Assembly: GCF_963678635.1 (NCBI RefSeq)
Contig: NC_087064.1
Location: forward strand, 51,912,684 to 51,976,683
Origin: Symsagittifera roscoffensis
Lineage: Eukaryota > Xenacoelomorpha > Acoela > Convolutidae
Length of the DNA: 64,000 nt
Reading direction: 5' to 3'
Made by a program: the position numbers and the translations under genes. Below the pieces are notes generated by a model. The model had not been told where the DNA came from. It ran no database searches and was given only the letters and a program-made list of their open reading frames with translations. Shown here piece after piece: positions 42,508 through 56,200 of the stretch. Every line of letters begins with the position of its first letter. Within the stretch, counting starts at the first letter, position 1.

Positions 42508-44826
42508 TTCTCAATTTGCCCATATAATCAATAAAAAATAATATTTTTCTGTTTTTCTGCTCTTGGACTCATTCTGCTCTTAGACTATATTCTGCTTATT
42601 GCTCTGCCTCCGCTGAAGCAGACTAGGCCAACTTGTAACGCTTGACTTGACGCTAAGCTTAACACAATGACGTCGTGATATCTTCTACTCACTAAGTGTC
42701 CAGCCGAAACTGCACCTGAAAAGTTTTTCATCTCGACAGCTTTATCTGTCACAGAAAACAAAGTTAAGTTCGCGCTTCCTAGTAGATAACAAAACCTTGA
42801 AGAAAATGTTGCCTTAATTTTTTATGAATTAACTCTATCAGGGGCGGATCTAGGATTTTCTCGAGGGAGGGCGAATTTTCAAAAAAAATTTGAAAATTTT
42901 GACGACCTTTTTTTTTTAGGTCGACCAAATTGATTTTTCGAGCTCTCCCAAAGCAGTGTTTTGCCCCTATTTTGGCAAAATTTTCTGCGCCGCAGGCAAA
43001 CTTTTGAAAAAACAGTCAAAAAAAGCCGTTTTTGGGCACTTTATGAAAAATTTTGACAAACAAATCGCGTTTTTTTGGCGCGCGCTCCCCCTCAAAGTTA
43101 GTATATATTGGCGCCAAAGGCGCCTTTAGAAAAATTTTAGGGTCGGTCGGGCAAAAATGGATTTCTGAAAAAGTATCAAAGGGGGGACCCCCGCCCCCTA
43201 AATCCGCCCCTGAACACTATGAAAGCGAAGAAACTTCTATGAAAAGAATTTCAGATAAGCAAAGATCGGACGCACTTGACAAACATAACAGTACAAACAA
43301 CAACCAATAAATCTTCGATTTCACAGTTTATTAATCTATGCTACCACCTGCAGGCAGTCTTCTTGAGTATGTTTCTCCTTTTTGCCGCAGGGAGAAGATA
43401 TCGGTCCCGCATCACACGTCCTAGCTCTTTTGATAGTTTAATTGATACTTTACTGGCCTCCTATTTTCTCGATATCGTTTTTAAATAATCAGTTTTCAAT
43501 TTTCAAAACTAATTGAAGTATTTTCCTGGCTTGTTTCAGAATTATTTCCATTTAATCCTAATTTTTTCAACCACTCCCCAATGGTCAAACATCTAGCAAG
43601 ATGCAATTTTATATCTTTAGTTTTCCTGATTTTCTGTATAAGGATAAAAAAAGTACTCATTGAAAATCGAAATAATAAATTTTGTTTCCTTCAGATAAAT
43701 AGTTTGACTTTTATGTCAATTCTAACAATTTTTCGCATTGTTTCAATTGATTAAATGCTTCAGGTTGCTTCAAAAACGTATCTTGATCAATTTCAGTAAA
43801 GTAGAAAACTGATGAAGACTATTTCAGATCTGAATAAGAACATTTATTAGGTACGAGTTTAGAGAGAACAAATACGAAAAGGGCATTCAAGTTTGTTTTA
43901 AAACGACCAATGAAAATTTATCAATCGAAGTGAGCAGCAATTTATCTCCTTTTTTTTTTACTGTTTCGACTGTTTCGACCCTCCCTCTTTTTCTATTCCT
44001 TCTGTTTCGATAATACTGAGCAACTCAGAGGATAGATTGGATGATTTTACTCGACTGCAAATTGGATGCCAACAATGTTTTGACCAATTCGACGTAAAAA
44101 GTGAACGACTGTTCGACCCAAATTAGCGGTGGCGACCTTTAATATGCTTTAAGGATGGGATATTTCAGATCTAACTTGAGATCTGAAATTTTGTTTTTCT
44201 TTGGTTATTTCAGATCTGAAAATATCTATTTCAGATTTAATGACAGATCTAAAAATTTGATTTTTTTTGTCTTTTTCAGATCTGAAAAAATCTATTTCAA
44301 TCTAAGTTCAGAACGGAAATGTCAGTGGCAGTTTCCGAAGTGGCTGTTTCTAGTATACAAAGTTCTCACAACTGACTTAATATCTTGGCTCAGTTTGGCT
44401 GAATTAATTATTTTATCAGTTGCACTTGGTTCAAAAATGATGAAAACATGAATGAAAAACTCAATGAAAAAGTAATCAACAAGGTTTTATTAACAAGGTT
44501 TTTTCATAAAATACGTTTTTCCGACAATCTTCTGCTTTTGCTCTCCTTCTTTTTTTCTTTTTCATGATCTCTTCTTTTCAATTAACTTCACGAAAACATC
44601 AATTTTGTATTTATAAGCAAAAAAAAGACAGCCAACAGAAGCTAGCTTGGAAAACCAAAAAAAATGACCAAAAATTATTGAATATTTTTAGCTTTACATG
44701 AAAAAATTTCAGTTTAAAACTTTTGAGTTTCAAAAAAATTTATGATCAATAGCCTTATGACAGCCAACAGAAGACAGCTAACAGAAACTTGGAAAAAGGT
44801 AAAACATGGAAACTGAAAAAATGACC
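42508..44826 (+). repeat. Segmental duplication D1, copy 1 (carries the MITE)
   Basis: From TTCTCAATTTGCCC to GGAAACTGAAAAAATGACC, this matches 49498-51412 almost base for base, except for the MITE 42839-43212 present only here and small indels. It holds TTTCAGATCT motifs at 44165-44285. No gene is conserved between the copies. Confidence 0.9.
42839..43212 (+). mobile_element. Complete hAT-type MITE with 8-bp target duplication
   Basis: Terminal inverted repeats CAGGGGCGGAT(C)T and AAATCCGCCCCTG enclose 374 bp. Flanking 8-mers AACTCTAT (42831-42838) and AACACTAT (43213-43220) are the target duplication, one base apart. The duplicate locus at 49820 reads GAATTAACTCTACGAAAGCG without the element, an empty site. 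CAGGG ends and 8-bp duplications are the signature of hAT transposons. There is no transposase inside, so it is non-autonomous. Confidence 0.95.
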
Positions 44827-44829
44827 AAA

Positions 44830-45095
44830 AAATATTGGATCTTTTTAGCTTTTCAAGAACACATATCAGTTTAAAACTCTTTAATTTTCAAGAAAAAATT
44901 ATGATCAAAAGGATTTTGTCAGAATAAAATGAAACTTATTCGAGATAATTTAATAGTCGAAATGCAACGGAAATTAATTCAAGGTGATTCGTTTTTCGAA
45001 TAGTGATGTGGCGTTTAATCAAAATTGAGAGTTAAAAAATCTTTAAAAGATCTTTAAAAAAAACTTCAATGAAAACGAATACGTCCAACCCATTA
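44830..45095. repeat. Partial module of the 42.5-58.8 kb mosaic
   Basis: Inverted relative to 52.2-52.45 kb (AATATTGGATC, TTTTCAAGAACACATATCAG, CAAAAGGATTTTGTCAG, GTGATGTGGCGTTTAATC). It is repeated again at 45.83-46.08 kb in the same orientation. Confidence 0.75.
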
Positions 45096-45099
45096 AATC

Positions 45100-46600
45100 T
45101 ACTTCGAGAATAATTAGTACCTGAAGAGCAAGACAACGTAAACAATAGCGGAGTGCTTTTTCGAAAGGCAATGGGAACCTAACACATAGTTCAGCAGATC
45201 CTAACTGGCAAGAAGCAATGTAAAAACAATTTGATTCCTCAAAGAAAAAACTAAACTGAGATTAGTCAAGACAAAAAACCTGTAAGTATTGGGTGACAAG
45301 AAACTACTGGAGTTAAAATCAGATTTGTTGCAACTCAATTTGGATGACAAAAAACACTTGAGAGGTATTCGTCGACTAAAACAATGAAAAAATCTATTTC
45401 AGACCTAAATTCAATCGGAACTTTTGTTTTTCTTAGCTATTTCAGATCTGAAAAATTCTATTCCACATCTAGTTTCAGATCTGAAATTTTGTTTTTCTTG
45501 GCTATTCCTAGTCTTGAAAGTTCCCACGTCTGACATAGTTTTTTCACTCAGTTTGGTTGACTTGTTTACTTTAACACGTGCATTTCGGTTCAAAATGATG
45601 AAAACATGAAAAAAGTTCAAAAAATATAGTCAACAAGGTTTTATTAACAAAGTTTTAATTTGAAAAGTTTTTTTCCGATGATCTTCTTCTTTTGTTTTAC
45701 TTCTTTCATTCTCTTTCATAATCTCCTCCTTCCCATAAAATTTACGATAAAAACAGTTTCGTATCAATAAACCTTAAAAAAACATAGCCAACAGAAGCTT
45801 GGAAAAAGCAAACATGGAAACCAATAAATTGACCAAAAATTATTGAATCTTTTTAGCTTTTCAAGAACACATATCAGTTTAAAACTCTTTAATTTTTGAG
45901 AAAAAATTATGAACAAAAGGATTTTGTCAGGATAAAATGAAACTTATTCGAGCAAATTTAATAGTCGAAAAACAACGGAAATTAATTCAATGGGTGATTC
46001 GTTTTTTGAATAGTGATGTGGCGTTTAATCAAAATTGAGAGTTAAAGAATCTTTAAAAAAACTTCAATGAAAACGAATACATCGTAGATATGAATTTTCA
46101 AATGCTGCCAAATCTAGTTTGCAAATCGTAAAAAGCACTAGAGTGTTCTACAAAGATTTCCGTTTTTGCTGACTTCTGATTGGCAGAAAGTTGGATTATT
46201 GTAATTTACTTAACAGTCTCTGCCCCTGTCGTTCAATAAACAAGAGGGAGATTATCGTTGAAGAGGTTAAATAATTCAATTTTCTATCAATCAGAAGGCA
46301 ACAAAATTAGAACTCTCAATAGAACGATCTTGTGCTTATTTACAGTATTTATTTATAAGTGTGGAAACTCTTGATGGTTCGAATGATGAAAAAATTTTGA
46401 CCCAATAATTCTATAGACATTCTTATCGGCTAAATGATTTTTACGCGAAACCAAAGTCATTATTAGCAAAAAAGTTTTATACGCACAGCAAATGTTTGCT
46501 GAACAGTTAGTGCAGATATACATTCGTTTCTAAGTTCAAAAATTCTTTCGTTTTGTTTTTTCAATTTTGAAAATTGGTTTGTACGTTTTTCCAAAACGCA
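45100..46600 (-). repeat. Module M, copy 1 (inverted)
   Basis: About 1.5 kb, the reverse complement of 46870-48340. Landmarks in inverted order are GTAAACAATAGCGGAGTGC, CTGTAAGTATTGGGTG, TTTCAGATCTGAAA-type sites (45440-45490), CATTTCGGTTCAAAATG, AACATATCAGTTTAAAACTC, CTCAATAGAACGATCTTGTG and GTGCAGATATACATTCG. No conserved reading frame is seen; the short frames in it are mirrored artefacts of the repeat. Confidence 0.85.
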
Positions 46601-46869
46601 AACTCGAGTTGGCAGTATTCAAAAATTCAAAGAGTTTTTTTTCTTTCAAAACTACGTTCAATGGCCTGTACTTATTCGTTTTCTTTGAGATTTTCAATTA
46701 CCAATTTTGATTAGACACCAACACAATATTCAAATAACAAATCACCTCTAAAAGTTTTTCAATGCTTTTCCACCAATTTGTTTGCTCGATATAAGCTTTA
46801 TTCTCGTCCTGATAGAATGCTATCGATCATAAGCTTTTTTGAACTGAAATGTTTTCTGGGAAAGCCAGA
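46601..46869. repeat. Spacer at the centre of the large inverted repeat
   Basis: It holds AAAGAGTTTTTTTTCTTTC, GCCTGTACTTATTCGTTTTC and CTTTATTCTCGTCCTGATAG. The same piece occurs inverted at 51420-51720, where it again precedes module M. Confidence 0.8.
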
Positions 46870-48340
46870 AATATTCAGTAAGTTTTGGTCATTTTTTCAG
46901 TTTCAAAACGTACAAACCATATTTTAAAATTGAAAAAACAAAACGAAAGAACTTATGAACTTAGAAACGAATGTATATCTGCACTAACTGTTCAGCAAAC
47001 ATTTGCTGTGCGTATAAAACTTTTTTGCTAATAATGACTTGGGTTTCGCGTAAAAATCATTTAGTTGATAAGAATGTCTATAGATTTTATATGGTCAAAA
47101 TTTTTTCATCATTCGAACCATCAAGAGTTTCCACACTTATAAATAAATACTGTATATAAGCACAAGATCGTTCTATTGAGAGTTCTAATTTTGTTGCCTT
47201 CTGATTGATAGAAAATTGAATTATTTAACCTCTTCAACAATAATCTCCCTCTTGTTTCTTGAACGACGGGGGCAGAGACTGTTAAGTAAATTACAATAAT
47301 CCAACTTTCTGCCAATCAGAAGTCAGCAAAAACGGAAATCTTAGTAGAACACTCTGGTGCTTATTACGATTTGCGAACTAGATTTGGCAGCATTTGAAAA
47401 TTCATATCTACTTTTTTGTCTTTCAAAATTAAATTAATGAGTTGGACGTGTTCGTTTTCATTGAAGTCTTGTTTTTTTTAAAAATTTTTTCACTCAATTC
47501 TGATTAAACGCCACATCACTATTCAAATAACGAATCACCTTTAAATAATTTCCGTTGCTTTTCGACCATTAAATTTGCTCAAATACGTTTTATTTCTTCC
47601 TGACAAAATCCTTTTGACTGTAATGTTTTCTTGAAAATTAAAGAATTTTAAACTGATATGTGTTCTTGGAAAGCTAAAAAGATTAATTATTTTTTGTTCA
47701 ATTTATTGGTTTCCATGTTTGCTTTTTCCAAGCTTCTGTTAGCTATGTTGTTTTAAGGTTCATATATACAAAACTGTTTTTGTCGTCAATTTTATGGGAA
47801 AGAGGAGATTATGAAAGAGAATGAAAGAAGTAAAACAAAAGAAGAAGATCATCTGAAAAAAACTTTTACTGAATTTTTTTTCATGTTTTCATCTTTTTCA
47901 ACCGAAACCACCGTGTTAAAGTAAACAATATAACCAAACTGAGTGAAAAAACTACGTCAGATGTGGGAAATTTTAAGACTAGGAAAAGCCAAGAAAAAAA
48001 ATTCAGATCTGAAACTAGATCTGGAATAGATTTTTTCAGATCTGAAATAGCTAAGAAAAACAAAATTTCAGATAATAGATTTTTTCATTGTTTTAGTCGA
48101 CTAATACCTCAAATCTGACTTTAACTCGAGTATTTTCTTTCCACCCAATACTTACAGGTTTTTTGTCTTAACTAATCTCAGTTTAATTTTTTCTTTGAGG
48201 AATCAAATTGTTTTTGCATTGCTTTTTGCTAGTTAGGATCTGCTGAACTATGTGTTAGGTTTCTATTAGCTTTCAAAAAAGCGCTCTGCTGTTGTTTACG
48301 TTGTCATGCTCTTCAGCTACTGTTTATTCTCGAAGTAGAT
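46870..48340 (+). repeat. Module M, copy 2
   Basis: Direct copy of module M: GAATGTATATCTGCACTAAC, TTTCACG-like uAA motif (GGTTTCGCGTAAAAATC), GATCGTTCTATTGAGAG, GTAGAACACTCTGGTGC, CATCACTATTCAAATAACG, CATGTTTTCATC, the AGATCTGAAA cluster (48000-48070), CTTACAGG and GTTGTTTACGTTGTC. It continues without a break into the D2 duplication. Non-coding. Confidence 0.85.
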
Positions 48341-49497
48341 TATCAAATTTTTAATATTCTTGCACTTTCCTTCAGTCTCAAATCTTTTCAGTTGAGGAGG
48401 TATTTTTATCCGTATCTTCCAGATACAATCCTTTTCTCGTGTGTCTGTTTATTTTTTACAGAACTGCTTTTCGTTTAGGAGCTATTGAAGTGAAAAAGTT
48501 TGATTGAGGTTAAGTTAGATCTTACTGCATGCAACTTCATATGGTGTTTTGCCTACAGAAGAATGTAAGTACATGATTGTAATTGTGAGCCATATTAAAA
48601 GCATTAGGCAGATAACTTTTGATCATTTATTCGAAAAGGAGGCGACTTCAAAATCTCGTCTGCTATATTTAATTTCTATACACCACTAAGAAAAATGTTT
48701 AAGATTTATTTTGGTCTTTCTGACAAGTCTAGTATACTCATTTTCATGGTTATTTTAACGATTATCAAAATTCTCTAATTTTAAAAAAAGTTTTCAGAGC
48801 TTATCTCATCCCTGTGGAACATAACTATGCAGAAGATACTTCAAACTGCTCAGTAAACAGTTTCAGAGGTCTTGATATGAGTATACTAACCTACCCTGAT
48901 GTTGTCATCCAACATTTGCTGTTTTCAAATTTTTAAGCTTGCATTATAACAAAAATGAAACCTAAGTTGCCGTTTTTTTAAAACGCTTGGTGATTACTTT
49001 TTGCAGTCTAGGTCTATCAAAGTTTTTCAAGATCACTCCGGAAGCTTCGCAAGTTTTGCCAACGTTGCTTTTTTAAGGTCGTTAAAACCAAAATGATTTT
49101 CTATCTAGAGCCTGCCCAAGTCATTCCCAGATATGTAACTCTTTCGATTTGCACACTTGTTCATTTTTACTTTTAGCATAAAACGCTCATCGACTGCAGG
49201 CTCGCTTAAGACCTTGTTCATTTTCCAATAAATTTACAATTATTCGTCAAAAGAAAAAAAAGTTGTCGCTTTTACCAGAAAATACCATTACATCAATTTT
49301 CGACTTGATGATTTCAATTTATTCCTTTACCTTACTCAGGTTTTAGAAAACCTTAATATTTTATCAAACCAAAGCTAAGCGTGGTGTTGCCCTGCGTAAA
49401 ATCAACCTCCCCGTTTCCTCAGAGTAAAAAATAAAAATTATAATCACAATACCCACCGCATACTTATTGAGCACCTGCGTTTGATAATCTAAGAAGG
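47365..49497 (+). repeat. Segmental duplication D2, copy 1
   Basis: Matches 56537-58757 from CGATTTGCGAACTAGATTTGG to GTTTGATAATCTAAGAAGG. Shared text includes CATCCCTGTGGAACATAACT, GCAGGCTCGCTTAAGACC and GTTGCCCTGCGTAAA. It ends exactly where copy 2 of D1 begins (49497/49498), a clean junction. Non-coding. Confidence 0.9.
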
Positions 49498-51412
49498 TTC
49501 TCAATTTTCCCATATAATCAAAAAAAATAATATTTTTCTGTTTTTCTGCTCTTGGACTCATTCTGCTCTTAGACTATTTTCTGCTTATTGCTCTGCCTCC
49601 GCTGAAGCAGACTAGGCCAACTTGTAACGCTTGACTTGACGCGAAGCCTAACACAATGTCGTCGAGATATCTTCTACTCACTAAGTGACCAGCCGAAACA
49701 GCACCTGAAAATTTCACCTCGACAGCTTTATCTGTCACAGAAAACAAAGTTAAGTTCGCGTCTCCTAGTAGATAACAAAACCTTTAAGAAAATGTTGCCT
49801 TAATTATTTATGAATTAACTCTACGAAAGCGAAGAAACTTCTATGAAACGAATTTCAGAGAAGCAAAGGTCGGAAGCACTTGACAAACATAACAGTACAA
49901 AAAACAACAAATAAATCTTCTACTTCACAGTTTATCAAACTATGCTACCACCTGCAGGCAGTCTTCTTGAGTAGGTTTCTCCTTTTTGCCGAAGGGAGAA
50001 GATATCGGTCCCGCATCCCACGTCCTAGCTCTTTTGATAGTTTAATTGATACTTTACTGGCCTCCTATTTTCTCGATATTGTTTTTTAATAATCAATTTT
50101 CAATTTTCAAAACTAATTGAAGTATTTTCCTGGCTTGTTTCAGAATTATTTCCATTTAATCCTAATTTTTTCAACCACTCCCCAAAGGTCAAACATCTAG
50201 CAAGATGCAATTTTATCTCTTTAGTTTTCCTGATTTTCTGTATAAGGATAAAAAAAGTACTCATTGAAAATCGAAATAAAAAATTTTGTTTCCTTCAGAT
50301 AAATAGTTTGACTTTTATGTCAATTCTAACAATTTTTCTCATTGTTTGAAATGATTAAATGCTTCAGGTTGCTTCAAAAACGTATCTCGATCAATTTCAT
50401 TAAAGTGGAAAAATGATGAAGATCTGAATAAGAACATTTATTAGGTACGAGTTTAGAGAGAACATATACGAAAAGGGCATTCAAGTTTGTTTTAAAACCA
50501 CCAATGAAAATTTATCAATCGAAGTGAGCAGCAATTTATCTCCTTTTTTTTACTGTTTCGACTGTTTCGACCCTCCCTCTTTTTCTATTCCTTCTGTTTC
50601 GATAATACTGAGCAACTCAGAGGATAGATTGGATAATTTTACTCGACTGCAAATTGGATGCCAACAATGTTTTGACCAATTCGACGTAAAAAGTGAACGA
50701 CTGTTCGACCCAAGTTAGCGGTGGCGACCTTTAATATGCTTTAAGGATGGGATATTTCAGATCTAACTTGAGATCTGAAATTTTATTTTTCTTTGGTTAT
50801 TTCAGATCTGAGAATATCTACTTCAGATTTAATTACAGATCTGAAAATTTGATTTTTTTGTCTTTGTCAGATCTGAAAAAATCTATTTCAATCTAAGTTC
50901 AGATCGGAAACTTTGTTTGTCTTGGCAGTTTCTAGTATAAAAAGTTTTCACAACTGACTTAATATCTTGGCTCAGTTTGGTTAAATTAATTATTTTATCA
51001 GTTGCACTTGATTGAAAATGATGAAAACATGAATGAAATACTCAATGAAAAAATAATCAACAAGGTTTTATTAACAAGGTTTTTTCATAAAATACCTTTA
51101 CCCGACAATCTTCTGCTTTTGCTCTCCTTCTTTTTTTCCTTTTCCATGATCTCTTCTTTTCATTTAACTTCACGAAAAGATCAATTTTGTATTTATAAGC
51201 AAAAAAAAGACAGCCAACAGAAGCTAGCTTGGAAAACCAAAAATAAATGATCAAAAAATTAATGAATAGTTTTAGCTTTACATGAAAAAATTTCTGTTTA
51301 AAACTTTTGAGTTTCAAAAAAACTTATGATCAATAGCCTTATGATAGCCAACAGAAGACAGCTAACAGAAGCTTGGAAAAAAGCAAAACATGGAAACTGA
51401 AAAAATGACCAA
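49498..51412 (+). repeat. Segmental duplication D1, copy 2 (empty MITE site)
   Basis: Counterpart of 42508-44826 without the MITE. The target AACTCTACGAAAGCG is at about 49818-49832. AGATCT-containing sites recur at 50759-50910. Differences from copy 1 are scattered single bases and small indels. Confidence 0.9.
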
Positions 51413-53230
51413 AACTTACTGAATATTTGTGGCTTTCCCAGAAATAATTTCAGTTCAAAAAAGCTTATGATCGATAGCATTCTATCAGGACGAGAATAAA
51501 GCTTACATCGAGCAAAAAAATTGGTGGAAAAGCATTGAAAAACTTTTGGAGGTGATTTTTTATTTGAATATTGTGTTGGTGTCTAATCAAAATTGGTAAT
51601 TGAAAATCTCAAAGAAAACGAATAAGTACAGGCCATTAAACGTAGTTTTGAAAGAAAAAAAACTCTTTGAATCTTTGAATACTGCCAAATCGAGTTTGCG
51701 TTTTGGAAAAACGTACAAACCAATTTTCAAAATTGAAAAAAAAACAAAACGAAAGAACTTATGAACTAAGAAACGAATGTATATCTGCACTAACTGTTCA
51801 GCAAACATTTGCTGTGCGTAAAAAACTTTTTTGCTAATAATGACTTGGGTTTCGCGTGAAAATCATCTAGCCGATAAGAATGACTATAGATTTTATTGGG
51901 TCAAAAATTTTTCATCATTCGAACCATCAAGAGTTTCAACACTTATAAATAAATACTGTAAATAAAGACAAGATCGTTCTATTGAGAATTCTAATTTTGT
52001 TGCCTTCTGATTGATAGAAAATTGAATTATTTAACCTCTTCAACAATAATCTCCCTCTTGTTTCTTGAACGACGGCGGCAGAGACTGTTAAGTCAATTAC
52101 AATAATCCAACTTTCTGCCAATCAGAAGTCAGCAAAAACGGAAATCTTAGTAGAACACTCTGGTGCTTATTACGATTTGCGAACTAGATTTGGCAGCATT
52201 TGAAAATTCATATCTACTTTTTTGTCTTTCAAAATTAAATTCACTCTCAAGATTTTTTAACTCTCAATTTTGATTAAACGCCACATCACTATTCAAAAAA
52301 CGAATCACCTTGAATTAAATTCCGTTGCATTTCGACTATTAAATTTGCTCGAATAAGTTTCATTTTATCCTGACAAAATCCTTTTGATCATAATTTTTTC
52401 TTGAAATTTAAAGAGTTTTAAACTGATATGTGTTCTTGAAAAGCTAAAAAGATTCAATATTTTTTGGTCAATTTATTGGTTTCCATGTTTGCTTTTTCCA
52501 AGCTTCTGTTGGCTATGTTTTTTTAAGGTTTATATATACGAAACTGTTTTTGTCGTAAATTTTATGGGAAGGAAGAGATTATGAAAGAGAATGAAAGAAG
52601 TAAAACAAAAGAAGAAGATCATCGGAAAAAAACTTTTCAAATTAAAACTTTGTTAATAAAACCTTGTTGATCATAATTTACTGATTTTTTTTCATGTTTT
52701 CAACTTTTTGAACCGAAACCAACGTGTTAAAGTAATCAAATCAACCAAGCTGAGTGAAAAAACTACGTCAATTGTGGGAATTTTTAAGACTAGGAATAGC
52801 CAAGAAAAAAAAATTTTAGATCTGAAACTAGATGTGGAATAGATTTTTTTCAGATCTGAAATAGCTAAGAAAAACAAAAGTTCCGATTGAATTTAGGTCT
52901 GAAATAGATTTTTTCATTGTTTTAGCCGACGAATACCTCTCAAGTGTTTTTTTGTCATCCAAATTGAGTTGTAACAAATCTGACTTTAACTCCAGTAGTT
53001 TCTTGTCACCCAATACTTACAGGTTTTTTGTCTTGACTACTCTCAGTTTAGTTTTTTCTTTGAGGAATCAAATTGCTTTTGCATTGCTTCTTGCCAGCTA
53101 GGATCTGCTGAACTATGTGTTAGGTTCCCATTGCCGTTCGAAAAAGCGCTCGGCTATTGCTTACGTTATCTTGCTCTTCAGGTACTGTTAATTCTCGAAG
53201 TAGATCATCAAAATTTTATTAGTCTTGCAC
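51413..53230 (+). repeat. Centre piece plus module M, copy 3
   Basis: 51420-51720 is the inverted form of 46601-46869, and 51720-53230 is a direct copy of module M (compare 46870-48340). AGATCT sites lie at 52817-52860. No gene is seen. Confidence 0.85.
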
Positions 53231-56200
53231 TTTCCTTCATTCTCAAATCTTTTCAGTTGATGATGTATTTTTAACCAAATCTTCCAGATACAATCCTTTT
53301 CTCGCTTTTCTGTACAAATTTTATAGAGCTGCTTTTCGTTTAGGAGCTGTTGAAATGAAAAAAATTGATTGAGGTTAAGTTAGATCTTACTGCATACAAC
53401 TTCAGATGGTGTTTTACCTAAAGAAGAATGTAAGCACATGATTGTAACTGTGAGCCATATTAAAAGCTTTAGGCAGATAACTTTTGATTATTTAATCGAC
53501 AAGGAGGCGACTTCAAATTCTCGTTTGCTATATTGAGCTTTCTATACACACTAAGAAGTCAGCACAATTAGAAACCTCAAAAGAACAACCTGGTGCTTTT
53601 TACGATCAGGCAATGGGAACCTGATTTACTGATTTTTTTTCATGTTTCCAATTTTTTGAACCGAAACCAACGTTTTAAAGTAAACAAATCAACCAAACTG
53701 AGTGAAAAAACTACGTCAGACGTGGGAACTTTTAAGACTAGGAATAGCCAAGAAAAACTAAATTTCAGATCTGAAACTAGATGTGGAATAGATTTTTTCA
53801 GATCTGAAATAGCTAAGAAAAACAAAAGTTCCGATTGAATTTAGGTCTGAAATAGATTTTTTCATTGTTTTAGCCGACGAATACCTCTCAAGTGTTTTTT
53901 TTGTCATCCAAATTGAGTTGCAACAAAAAAATTGTAAATAAGCACAAGATCGTTCTATTGAGAGTTCTAATTTTGTTACCTTCTGATTGATAAAAAATTG
54001 AATTATTTAACCTCTTCAGCAATAATCTCCCTCCTGTTTCTTGAACGACGGGGGCAGAGACTGTTAAGTAAATTACAATAATCCAACTTTCTGCCAATCA
54101 GAAGTCAACAAAAACGGAAATCTTAGTAGAACACTCTGGTGCTTATTACGATTTGCGAACTAGATTTGGCAGCATTTGAAAATCTAGCGTTCGAAAAAGC
54201 GCTCCGCTATTGTTTACGTTATCTTGCTCTTCAGGTACTGTTAAAACTCGAAGTAGATCATCAAAATTTTATTAGTTTTGCACTTTCCTTCATTCTCAAC
54301 TCTTTTCAGTTGATGATGTATTTTTAACCAAATTTTCCAGATACAATCCTTTTCTCGCTTTTCTGTACAAATTTTATAGAACTGCTTTTCGTTTAGGAGC
54401 TGTTGAAATGAAAAAAATTGATTGAGGTTAAGTTAGATCTTACTGCATACAACTTCAGATGGTGTTTTACCTAAAGAAGAATGTAAGCACATGATTGTAA
54501 CTGTGAGCCATATTAAAAGCTTTAGGCAGATAATTTTTGATTATTTATTCGACAAGGAGGCGACTTCAAATTCTCGTTTGCTATATTGAGCTTTCTATAC
54601 ACACTAAGAAGTCAGCAAAATTAGAAACCTCAAAAGAACAACCTGGTGCTTTTTACGATCAGGCAATGGGAACCCAATTTACTGATTTTTTTTCATGTTT
54701 TCAACTTTTTGAACCGAAACCAACGTGTTAAAGTAAACAAATCAACCAAACTGAGTGAAAAAACTATGTCAGACGTGGGAACTTTTAAGACTAGGAATAG
54801 CCAAGAAAAACAAAATTTCAGATCTGAAACTAGATGTGGAATAGATTTTTTCAGATCTGAAATAGCTAAGAAAAACAAAAGTTCCGATTGAATTTAGGTC
54901 TGAAATAGATTTTTTCATTGTTTTAGCCGACGAATACCTCTCAAGTGTTTTTTTGTCATCCAAATTGAGTTGCAACAAATCTGACTTTAACTCCAGTAGT
55001 TTCTTGTCACCCAATACTTACAGGTTTTTTGTCTTGACTAATCTCAGTTTAGTTTTTTCTTTGAGGAATCAAATTGCTTTTGCATTGCTTCTTGCCAGTT
55101 AGGATCTGCTGAACTAAGTGTTAGGTTCCCATTGCCGTTCGAAAGGCGCTCGGCTATTGTTTACGTTATCTTGCTCTTCAGGTACTGTTAACTCTCGAAG
55201 TAGATCATCAAAATTTTAATAGTCTTGCACTTTCCTTCATTCTCAAATCTTTTCAGTTGATGATGTATTTTTAAACAAATCTTCCAGATACAATCCTTTT
55301 CTCGCTTTTCTGTACAAATTTTATAGAACTGCTTTTCGTTTAGGAGCTGTTGAAATGAAAAAAATTGATTGAGGTTAAGTTAGATCTTACTGCATACAAC
55401 TTCAGATGGTGTTTTACCTAAAGAAGAATGTAAGCACATGATTGTAACTGTGAGCCATATTAAAAGCTTTAGGCAGATAATTTTTGATTATTTATTCGAC
55501 AAGGAGGCGACTTCAAATTCTCGTTTGCTATATTGAGCTTTCTATATACACTAAGAAGTCAGCAAAATTAGAAACCTCAAAAGAACAACCTGGTGCTTTT
55601 TACGATCAGGCAATGGGAACCCAATTTACTGATTTTTTTTCATGTTTTCAACTTTTTGAACCGAAACCAACGTGTTAAAGTAAACAAATCAACCAAACTG
55701 AGTGAAAAAACTATGTCAGACCTGGGAACTTTTAAGACTAGGAATAGCCAAGAAAAACAAAATTTCAGATCTGAAACTAGATGTGGAATAGATTTTTTCA
55801 GATCTGAAATAGCTAAGAAAAACAAAAGTTCCGATTGAATTTAGGTCTGAAATAGATTTTTTCATTGTTTTAGCCGACGAATACCTCTAAAGTGTTTTTT
55901 TGTCATCCAAATTGAGTTGCAACAAATCTGACTTTAACTCCAGTAGTTTCTTGTCACCCAATACTTACAGGTTTTTTGTCTTGACTAATCTCAGTTTAGT
56001 TTTTTCTTTGAGGAATCAAATTGCTTTTGCATTGCTTCTTGCCAGTTAGGATCTGCTGAACTAAGTGTTAGGTTCCCATTGCCGTTCGAAAGGCGCTCGG
56101 CTATTGTTTACGTTATCTTGCTCTTCAGGTACTGTTAATTCTCGAAGTAGATCATCAAAATTTTAATAGTCTTGCACTTTCTTTCATTCTCAAATCTTTT

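Noticed and set aside
45411-45620. Overlapping frames on both strands around the AGATCT sites
   Set aside because: A palindromic AT-rich repeat gives mirror frames (FRSE and SDLK patterns); no sign of coding.
53593-55838. Repeated frames of 81 and 64 codons in the 947-bp array
   Set aside because: They recur because the DNA unit recurs; both strands have similar frames, there is no domain, and module copies elsewhere break them.
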